Below, piece after piece: positions 7,101 to 12,124 of a stretch of DNA of 12,124 nucleotides (positions within the stretch are counted from its first letter, which is position 1; each line of letters begins with the position of its first letter). The stretch spans positions 1 through 12,124 of the forward strand of contig LT642708.1 of NCBI GenBank assembly GCA_900128585.1, given 5' to 3'. This stretch comes from Stramenopiles sp. TOSAG23-3. Its lineage: Eukaryota > Sar. The position numbers were made by a program, and so were the translations under genes. The notes under the pieces are model-generated. The model was not told where the DNA came from and searched no databases. It saw only the letters and a list, made by a program, of their open reading frames with translations.

Positions 7101-7987
7101 TGGAAGTTGAAAAATATAGAAATACAAGTACCAGAGACCCAGAGTTTGGACTTATGGCCCTTTCCATTTTCAAAAGATACGTTTTAACCTCGTTTCTACC
7201 TGCACTTGGTCAAGAATTGCGGCAAAGAATTAAACGAAGAATCAAGGATTTATACAATGCAAAAGACCTTGTCGACAAGAAGTCTTTGCTGCAGCAAATG
7301 AGAGACCCTCGACAATTGTTTGATGAAGCCCAAAGCCAGATACTTGGTATAATTCATCACGGCGCATATCAAGAATTTTACAAATCAAAATATGGACGCA
7401 GGTATTTGATACACCGCCTTTCGCAGCAGAAGTACAGCAAGCAGTGGACTGTATTCCAGTCGATTGTTCGAGGTGTTCAACAACGTGTAAAATACGAAGA
7501 GATGCTAGACGAGCTAGACGAAAAATCGGAAGAGCCAGAAGTTTCAGAAGCCCTCGAACACTCTTACCGCCTGGTAATGGGCCAGTGGCAAGTGCGCCAT
7601 GACGCGGCCCGGAAGATCCAGGGAATGTTTGTGTGCTTCAAGTCCAGAAAGGCAGTCAAGGCGATGTTAAAAAAGTTAATTGTCCAAAGGTACGACCCAA
7701 GCTCGCGTGCGTACTACTACTTGAACACAAAGACTGGGGAAAGTTCGTGGGAGCAGCCGAAGCTACTTCAAGCAAAACCTAACCGCAATCAATCGGGAGG
7801 TGGATCACATGGAAACGATTGGCAAGAGCAGTGGGATGCGGCAAGTGACAGAATGTACTGGTACAATAGCCGAGGGGAAACAACTTGGGAAAATCCGAAC
7901 AAGTGGACAGAGGCCAGAGATGGTAACAACAGGCCATACTGGTACAATGATAACGGTGAAACGACGTGGGAAAATCCGAATTCGTAA
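4178..7987 (+). CDS. Large ankyrin-TPR-RGS-IQ-WW multidomain protein
   Basis: The 1269-aa product begins at the ATG at 4178. Domains in order: two similar SAP-like segments (about 59-92 and 104-137; L-x-R/D-RG...GxxGxxR...RL); ankyrin block 1 with about six repeats (175-364), including TPLIAACKEGR and TPLMVAA; a Lys-rich linker; ankyrin block 2 with about five repeats (400-548); a low-complexity linker; kinesin-light-chain-type TPRs (746-863: NVWGGLYSALGKFDKAVVLHGRA); a coiled coil (865-915); an RGS-like domain (about 932-1075) ending in LFDEAQ....YQEFYKSKY; an IQ motif (1143-1162, AARKIQGMFVCFKSRKA); and three WW-type units (a first lacking its leading Trp at about 1172-1194, then 1215-1240 and 1243-1267). 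Ankyrin, TPR and WW units bind partners, IQ motifs bind calmodulin, and RGS domains act on G-alpha-GTP in known proteins. This is therefore probably a cytoplasmic signalling scaffold; that role is inferred. There are no membrane segments. I recognise no named orthologue. Confidence 0.93.
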   Translation: MADDMEAVRQMDAAARKKRRAMHGIAGQLSASGYLPPLPLPTPELGFDEEIRFGSLACVKKALRRRGLSLNSIGLKGHDRLTHLGKRLKIALAREKEALDEAALCKELKDRGKSIVTVGVLGRERTKLLAQRLHEYRSKELLRQQAQEKIEIWKNIAGASPVARKKTFQDYNKEKYLKLFSAAISINNYPEVQRLIEIGCDPNFETKANHTALRQAATFNRIELTKWLVANGAEVDFQGSTGVTALIIASALGYTEMINLLISLGAKVDFETDTRRTPLIAACKEGRESSVMVLLRERANVNKQNGDGMTPLMVAAVHQQMHVMRLLLQHEADVDIADNDGRDVLTVAKLAHAHKALDFLKKHIGKRPQEWKKRQRAKSRDLGNNEGKKKDANESVNKRLHVDKVAQNAVIGNDFDTVVRLIRRRMVSPNLETHAGETPLMRSSWYGRLKEMEIFLAMGAEVDYQNQRGRSALMSAAKNNQAAAIELLVSWGAYLQLEDADGWTALMLGAENGSTQAVETLIQHGAFVNHRNAFGKTAFVAAIGSGQGSTASILMPRDAAMSVLETTVAKLAHKGLIGMDDGGSSSADVQALIDKGIPTADPFGNGDSPGAATSPSILTKGMKKVRKTDIVEIAREVAEDVDEAIVERLQEEAIQRGSIEAARKRGRREAVTDIQYSPLKNVPKERAVKIDPKAFTFSMDICENVLDGMRERLSGVQKRLQKIVEDGGTVPEVHLDYFDDPAELKMAAFYISTGENFNAAKMLKESLKMQRERFGETHYEVAKSLNVWGGLYSALGKFDKAVVLHGRAKKILVHNHGHMHIDVASTFDMLVNALCGAHQYEEAIIVCERQSKVLRRKLDRHHPLCQQMSKLARMAEKKDSAYAKEVEKSKALEIKDLEKKRIAMLKEEEAKVLWGDRNKGKSLIDAFKDELPPEVKRLLTMESLQQLLAKDTLFVSFFKKYARYAFFKFELQFFLEVEKYRNTSTRDPEFGLMALSIFKRYVLTSFLPALGQELRQRIKRRIKDLYNAKDLVDKKSLLQQMRDPRQLFDEAQSQILGIIHHGAYQEFYKSKYGRRYLIHRLSQQKYSKQWTVFQSIVRGVQQRVKYEEMLDELDEKSEEPEVSEALEHSYRLVMGQWQVRHDAARKIQGMFVCFKSRKAVKAMLKKLIVQRYDPSSRAYYYLNTKTGESSWEQPKLLQAKPNRNQSGGGSHGNDWQEQWDAASDRMYWYNSRGETTWENPNKWTEARDGNNRPYWYNDNGETTWENPNS

Positions 7988-8139
7988 TTAAATTTTTTGT
8001 TTTAACAAAAGAAAAATTAAATTACAAAAAATTGGCTGTTATTAAAGTAGTTAAAATTAATCGTCTAAGAAAAACTAATTCCAGTTTTTTTTAAATCATA
8101 TTTGTTTTCGGTTTAGTTTTACAAATAATTTGTACATTT
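7988..8139. other. Short convergent spacer with an AT hairpin
   Basis: These 152 bases separate the stop codons of two convergent genes. The stretch is almost entirely A/T. Right after the TAA, an imperfect inverted repeat (about 7992-8018; T-rich arm with one G, AAC loop, A-rich arm with one G) could form a weak hairpin. Polyadenylation signals for both strands are expected here, but no consensus stands out. Confidence 0.5.
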
Positions 8140-9555
8140 TTATAGATCTGCCTCCAACGCGTACTTTAAACGCAACTCCTTCTCAAATTCCGCCACCCGC
8201 GATACTAGCATTTTTATGGATTCTGTCCCCGCCTCTGGATCCTCCCTTGCGGTCGTACGAATACTAAGCAAATCAATTTCAAAATCGTCAACTTCGCCGA
8301 GCAACATTTTTTTGCTTGATTCGGTCAAGTCGGGGATTGCATTTATAAGGTCTTTCAGTTTATTGTAAGTTGAAGGCTTCTTTTGTTGACTCTTCCGTTC
8401 GCTTAACCGTACTGCCGGGGTACTTCTATATCTTTCCCGCGCCGTTGATTCTGCAGACCGTTCGTTTCGTGTTTCGGAGCTGTCTCGTGCGGCAGATCTC
8501 GTTCTTCTTGCTGCTTCTTGGCGTATTAGTTGCCGTAAGTGTTTGTATTCTTTTCGCAACTCAGCGAGGCTTACTAAACTATCATCATTTCCCCCTGAAT
8601 ATATTTGTTTGATCTTTAAATTCAGTGCTGAAAACCGATGTTTGTACCTTTCGAGTGTATTTTCCTCTTCGTTCTCGGTGTTTACAATGAGATTATTTTC
8701 CAGTTCTTTTAAAACGGCTTTTGCCTTTTCTGCTCGTTCACGATTTTTGTCGGGTGTACTTAAATCTTCTCTTTCGCCTATTCTCTGGGTTTGTGCACTT
8801 ATTTTCTCCCTCATCCGCGTTGCCTTCTCTTCCCGTTTACGGTCTCGATCCGGCGTGCCAACATTTTCTACTTGATCGCTAACCTCGCTTTCTGTTTCTG
8901 GCATTTCCTCTAAAAGTTGTTTCTCTACCTGCAGCAACGCTTCTTTTTGTGCGCCCTCTAAAGCGCGCTTCTTTTCAGACTCTTCCATTAACACCGCCTG
9001 TAGCGCTTCCTCGATTTCCCGTTCTAAAATGTTTTCCTCAGTTTCTACCGTTATTGTTTCTGGACGCTCTTTTCCCTCATTACTGCGAACGTCTATTGCA
9101 GACTCCAAATGGGTTTCTTCTACTGGGTCCAATTCGGGGTCTGGATCAGTTTCTTCAGTGGGCGTTTCACTTTCTTCTTCTTTAATGGCCACAGGAACTT
9201 TCTCCGGCTCAGGTATACTTTCAACTGTGCCGTGGTCAGATGTACTTTCAACTGTGGCCGGACCACTATCTACTTCGGGTTTGATGCGCATGTTAGCCTT
9301 TTCGCTGCTTTGCTCCTCGGTTGCTGTCTCAATATTGCCCCTCTGATCCTGTACATTCCCTTTAGTTCCTACTGATGTTGATTCTTTGGTTTTCTCGGCT
9401 TCTTCTGCCCATTGCGCCATTAAATTGATCTCATCTTCCATCTTCTTCTCTGCAAGTTCCGCATATTCACTATCCGACAAGCTAGTCACAGACAAAAACA
9501 AAAAGCAACAAATGGAAAATAACCAAAAAGTGTAGGGCAAACTGGAGGTTTTCAT
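8140..9555 (-). CDS. Predicted secreted Glu-rich coiled-coil protein, family unknown
   Basis: The 471-aa product starts at the ATG at 9555; the frame extends two codons further only to a TTG. Residues 1-25 look like a signal peptide: a Lys at position 2, then the hydrophobic core FWLFSICCFLFLSV, with a plausible cleavage after VTS at 25. A signal anchor is the alternative. The rest is very hydrophilic and contains no cysteine: an acidic, Pro/Thr/Ser-rich region (about 45-160), Glu/Lys/Arg-rich helices likely to form coiled coils (about 165-310), a 33-residue-spaced repeat of TPD[RK]xRxRxEKA (Thr 234 and Thr 267), an Arg/Ser-rich disordered stretch (about 350-390), and a more ordered C-terminal segment (LINAIPDLTESSKKMLLGEVDDFEIDLLSI onward). 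It ends in EADL and has no KDEL-type ER retrieval signal. I recognise no family; secretion or an endomembrane location is inferred only from the N-terminus. Confidence 0.8.
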   Translation of the reverse strand: MKTSSLPYTFWLFSICCFLFLSVTSLSDSEYAELAEKKMEDEINLMAQWAEEAEKTKESTSVGTKGNVQDQRGNIETATEEQSSEKANMRIKPEVDSGPATVESTSDHGTVESIPEPEKVPVAIKEEESETPTEETDPDPELDPVEETHLESAIDVRSNEGKERPETITVETEENILEREIEEALQAVLMEESEKKRALEGAQKEALLQVEKQLLEEMPETESEVSDQVENVGTPDRDRKREEKATRMREKISAQTQRIGEREDLSTPDKNRERAEKAKAVLKELENNLIVNTENEEENTLERYKHRFSALNLKIKQIYSGGNDDSLVSLAELRKEYKHLRQLIRQEAARRTRSAARDSSETRNERSAESTARERYRSTPAVRLSERKSQQKKPSTYNKLKDLINAIPDLTESSKKMLLGEVDDFEIDLLSIRTTAREDPEAGTESIKMLVSRVAEFEKELRLKYALEADL

Positions 9556-9732
9556 TTTCAACTTGCCTGCGCTGTAAACAGTGCTTAATTGGATTGAAGA
9601 CTGAATACAAAATAAAATTGATCGTTAAATTAATTCGTATAGTTTCGTCTTCTGCAATAGAGAGGATTCTTCGCTTGAAAGTTATGAAGAAAAGTTTTGA
9701 ATTCTCAATCATGGTTGTAATTGTTGTTGGAT

Positions 9733-9772
9733 TACGAGGACCTCGTATATGATGCATCATACATAGTCTATG
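9733..9772. repeat. Three exactly abutting perfect inverted repeats
   Basis: TACGAGG-A-CCTCGTA (9733-9747), TATGATG-CATCATA (9748-9761) and CATAG-T-CTATG (9762-9772) follow one another with no base between them. Together they tile 40 bp with self-complementary units. The centres are one, zero and one base, so the units are better suited to dimeric protein binding than to RNA hairpins. They lie about 180-220 bases upstream of the Glu-rich gene start. Confidence 0.85.
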
Positions 9773-9860
9773 ATATGATGATGAATGAAAAAAAAAGTTA
9801 TTGTTGCGTTGCGGTTGTTGTTTTTTATTAAAAAAAAAAAAATAATATCTCAATTTTTTT

Positions 9861-9970
9861 CATTCTTCTTCTTTCTTCTTCTTTCTTCTTCTTCTTTTTC
9901 TTCTTTCTTCTTCTTCTTCTTCTTTTTCTTCTTCTTCTTCTTCTTCGTCGTATTTTTTTTTTCCCTTCTT
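9861..9970. repeat. Long polypyrimidine (TTC)n tract
   Basis: About 110 bases of TTC triplets interrupted by occasional extra T residues, ending in a CGTCG and poly-T. The strand is almost pure pyrimidine. It lies 300-400 bases upstream of the Glu-rich gene, whose coding strand carries the GAA version, and roughly 590-700 bases upstream of the USP start. Such homopurine-homopyrimidine mirror-like tracts can adopt triplex structures. Confidence 0.85.
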
Positions 9971-10163
9971 CTTCTTTCTTGTTGTTCGTGTTTCTTTGTT
10001 CTCGTCGTCCTTTGGATACCCTATTATTAAACATTAACGGAGAATGCCTTGCGTACAGCAAGGAAAAAGAAAATACAGATGTTGTGTTCCTGCTACGTTA
10101 GTCCAAATAAATTGTGATGACGACAACAGCTATGGGACGACGGTCGGTCGATTTTTGTTTAAG

Positions 10164-10232
10164 GATCCCCCCCCTCCTCTCTTCTTCAATCATCCCTACT
10201 ACTCTTCCTCTACTCCCTCCTCCCTCTCTTCT
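10164..10232. repeat. C/T-rich polypyrimidine stretch upstream of the USP gene
   Basis: A run of C residues after GGATC leads into CTCC/CTTC-rich sequence with few purines. It is compositionally different from the TTC tract to its left. It could be a promoter element or simple low complexity; the sequence alone does not decide. Confidence 0.6.
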
Positions 10233-10378
10233 ATTTTTGTGGTGGATGTACAGTATTATTTATTGAAAGCGATTATGCGTTTACAGTTCAGTGAAATCCA
10301 CGAACCAAGGTGGCAACGATGCGTTCTAAGCAAATCTGTCGGCCCTGATTTTGATAAGACCGTACCATTTTGAACATT

Positions 10379-10387
10379 AACCAATCG
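10379..10387 (+). promoter_or_regulatory. CCAAT box (NF-Y consensus match)
   Basis: AACCAATCG fits the NF-Y core consensus RRCCAATSR at every position and lies 178 bases upstream of the ATG at 10557 (79 upstream of the ATG at 10458). If it works at the usual 60-100 bases before the transcription start, transcription would begin near 10440-10480, which would favour the 10491 or 10557 start over 10458. A nine-base match can occur by chance. Confidence 0.4.
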
Positions 10388-10556
10388 ACGTATCAGTTTT
10401 GCTGCGGGTTGCCTGTGTAATTTTTTGCTCGCCCGAGTGCACTTGTTGGTATCCAGAATGCCACCGGTGCTCGTCTCCAACTCGGAGTATATGCGAAGGT
10501 TGTTACCGCGACCTATTACCTTCCATTTGGCTAGAAAACGAGAAAATGCGTTCAAC

Positions 10557-12124
10557 ATGGGGCAAAATTCCACTTCAAGTAGTGAAGATGCAGACAGCAC
10601 GCGTGTGAATCCGCGTGAAAGTTTATGTCGTTACGAAACTGTGAGAAAAGTTGCTGACTGGAAAAAGCCTTCCCGAGCAGGGGCTGGTCTCCACAACCTT
10701 GGGAACACGTGCTACTTAAACAGTGTCATTCAGTGCCTTACACATACTGCCCCTTTGGCAGGACTCTGCTTGAACGGTTATTTTAGTAGACGGATAAAGG
10801 CATCGAATGAAAGCAGCCTTAACATTTTTGTATGCCATGTTCAACGAGCACTGTCTAAACACGGTGGGGGAGCGTTTGCTCCCAAGAGCATAATTCGAAA
10901 ATTGCGCACCTACTCTAGAACGTTTCGCGTAGGGCGGCAGGAGGATGCTCACGAATTTTTGCGCACGTTTCTTGGGTCATTGCAAAAGTCTTGCCTGCGT
11001 GCATCAGGACGGTCGTCGGACGATGTCAGCCCTGTGGCGGAGACAACAAGCATATACCACGTTTTTGGAGGCTACATGGAAAGCCAAGTAAAGTGTCTAC
11101 AGTGCAAAAACACCTCGAAGCGGTCTGACGTGTGCCTTGACGTTTCTATAGAGGTGAGTCGCACGCTGCAGAGTGCACTAAAAAGGCACACGGCAATTGA
11201 ATTGTTAGACAAGGACAACCGATGGAGGTGTGATAAGTGTAAACAGTTAGTTCGGGCAACGAAGCAATTGCTCTTTAAAAATTTGCCAACCATTCTTGTT
11301 GTTCACCTGAAACGTTTTTCTCCGTTTGGCGGCAAATTGATGAGCCACGTTGAATACTCTCCGAGGCTCAATATGAAACAGTACAGCTCCCGCAGTTGCG
11401 GAGAGGAAGATTTCAACTACGATCTCTACGCCGTTCTTGTTCATTCGGGACACTCTACGCATTCGGGACACTATTATAGCTACGTCAAAGCCCCAAATGG
11501 GGGTTGGTACGAAATGAATGATAGTTATGTGGGGCAAGTCGGGCTGAAGACCGTCCTTCGTCAGCAGGCTTATTTGTTATTTTACAAAAAGTCTGTGCTT
11601 AAAAGCAGTAGCTCAGATAATGCGGCTGAGAATCACTTGCACCCCAAAGATTCTATGAAATCCCGCCCGAGCGCACCCGTACAACAATGTGAAGAATACG
11701 GCGAAGAAGTCCTACGCCCCAAATCCAAACCGGAATCCCCTGAGCTGCCAAGCAATAGGACAAAAGAAAGTATGTACGATGAAAGCAGGAAATGCTATTC
11801 TTCGTCTGGGATTCGCTCTATAATGAAAGGTGTGTTCGGAACCCCCGCTCTTCGGAGATTTATTATGAACAAGCGTGCGTTGCAAGGTGCTAAACCTCCA
11901 TCCCCACCCCCACAACCAACCATCAAAAACGAAAGACCACGTAGCGCGACTACTGCTGTTCGGCACAATAAATCAAAACAACGTGTCGTAAAATTTCAAC
12001 AAGGGGAAGAGACGGTGATGATCCACGGCTACAGCGATGGCAAGTTGATAGAATCGTCTTCTGTGAAAGGCTGGAAGGCCTCCCTTGAAAATCAGAAGAA
12101 GCAGAGAAATCGTTTGTACAGACC
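10557..12124 (+). CDS. USP-type ubiquitin hydrolase, USP36/USP42-like (3' end outside window)
   Basis: At least 522 residues are present and the frame is still open at the window edge. It is a USP (peptidase C19) domain: a Cys box GLHNLGNTCYLNSVIQCL with the nucleophile at Cys52, QEDAHEFLR (from residue 128), two CxxC pairs of a zinc ribbon (Cys180/183 and Cys225/228), LKRF, a His box ending SGHYYSYV with catalytic His305, and WYEMNDSYV with Asn321 as the likely third residue. The following VLRQQAYLLFY resembles the USP36/USP42/USP17 group, whose members remove ubiquitin from proteins; USP36 acts in the nucleolus. After about residue 345 the chain is Ser/Pro/Lys-rich and disordered, with basic patches that could aid nuclear targeting. 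Start choice: ATG 10557 has A at -3 and G at +4 and gives MGQNSTSS; the in-frame ATG at 10458 would add 33 residues (MPPVLVSNSEYMRRL...). Confidence 0.92.
   Translation, partial: MGQNSTSSSEDADSTRVNPRESLCRYETVRKVADWKKPSRAGAGLHNLGNTCYLNSVIQCLTHTAPLAGLCLNGYFSRRIKASNESSLNIFVCHVQRALSKHGGGAFAPKSIIRKLRTYSRTFRVGRQEDAHEFLRTFLGSLQKSCLRASGRSSDDVSPVAETTSIYHVFGGYMESQVKCLQCKNTSKRSDVCLDVSIEVSRTLQSALKRHTAIELLDKDNRWRCDKCKQLVRATKQLLFKNLPTILVVHLKRFSPFGGKLMSHVEYSPRLNMKQYSSRSCGEEDFNYDLYAVLVHSGHSTHSGHYYSYVKAPNGGWYEMNDSYVGQVGLKTVLRQQAYLLFYKKSVLKSSSSDNAAENHLHPKDSMKSRPSAPVQQCEEYGEEVLRPKSKPESPELPSNRTKESMYDESRKCYSSSGIRSIMKGVFGTPALRRFIMNKRALQGAKPPSPPPQPTIKNERPRSATTAVRHNKSKQRVVKFQQGEETVMIHGYSDGKLIESSSVKGWKASLENQKKQRNRLYR

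Larger units (their letters stand above)
9556..10556. promoter_or_regulatory. Divergent intergenic region between the Glu-rich and USP genes
   Basis: About 1 kb with the promoters of two genes pointing away from each other. Going from left: an AT-rich leader of the Glu-rich gene; three abutting palindromes at 9733-9772; an A/T-rich patch; a long TTC tract (about 9861-9970); a C/T-rich stretch (about 10164-10232); and from about 10260 a section of much higher GC that continues into the USP gene. A CCAAT-box match lies at 10379-10387. The USP frame is open from 10374, with in-frame ATGs at 10458, 10491 and 10557, so the last 100 bases could be coding. A frame from an ATG at 10044 gives 109 residues of low-complexity sequence without recognisable features. 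Confidence 0.55.

Noticed and set aside
9482-9853. A 123-codon minus-strand frame upstream of and overlapping the Glu-rich gene start
   Set aside because: It overlaps the signal-peptide region in another frame and contains Phe/Asn runs from simple repeats. No conserved motif was seen.
10044-10373. A 109-codon plus-strand frame with an ATG in the spacer before the USP gene
   Set aside because: The peptide is low-complexity in the middle (Pro/Phe/Ser/Tyr runs from C/T-rich DNA) and has no recognisable motif. It could be an upstream ORF if the USP leader begins that far back, but the sequence does not support a gene.
10256-10600. A 114-codon minus-strand frame overlapping the USP start
   Set aside because: It overlaps the USP 5' end on the opposite strand and shows no family motif or domain; most likely a shadow of coding-like DNA.

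Overview
This window looks like nuclear DNA from a compact, intron-poor unicellular eukaryote. All six recognisable genes are single uninterrupted reading frames using the standard code (TAA and TGA stops). They include two nuclear-encoded mitochondrial proteins, a MORN protein, a USP-type deubiquitinase and a very large ankyrin/TPR/RGS/IQ/WW protein. Coding DNA is of moderate GC. The spacers are strongly AT-rich, with (TAA)n, (GAA)n/(TTC)n and GTT-rich tracts. A stramenopile-like protist (diatom or relative) would fit, but no feature proves the lineage.

Layout, left to right: a 5' leader with a GAA-rich tract, then PAM16/TIM16 (+, 383-808), the import-motor J-like protein. It converges on a gene for mitochondrial ribosomal protein mL40 (-, 966-1412). 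After a 505-bp AT-rich spacer comes a ten-repeat MORN protein with a Ser/Lys-rich tail (-, 1918-3279). A divergent spacer of about 0.9 kb separates it from a 1269-aa protein (+, 4178-7987) that combines SAP-like repeats, about 11 ankyrin repeats, kinesin-light-chain-type TPRs, a divergent RGS domain, an IQ motif and WW domains. That gene converges, with a 152-bp gap, on a Glu-rich, cysteine-free coiled-coil protein with a signal peptide (-, 8140-9555). A second divergent spacer of 0.9-1.0 kb, with a long TTC tract and a tight cluster of palindromes, leads to a USP36/USP42-like deubiquitinase (+, from about 10557) that runs off the right edge.

The genes do not form one pathway. PAM16 and mL40 both serve mitochondrial biogenesis. 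The MORN and ankyrin/RGS proteins are scaffold or signalling types that share a divergent promoter region, but a functional link is only a possibility. The most unusual items are the multidomain RGS protein, whose two expected G-alpha-contact asparagines are replaced; three exactly abutting palindromes at 9733-9772; a related split motif in both divergent spacers; and a possible N-myristoylation signal on the deubiquitinase. I saw no tRNA or rRNA gene, CRISPR array or transposase.
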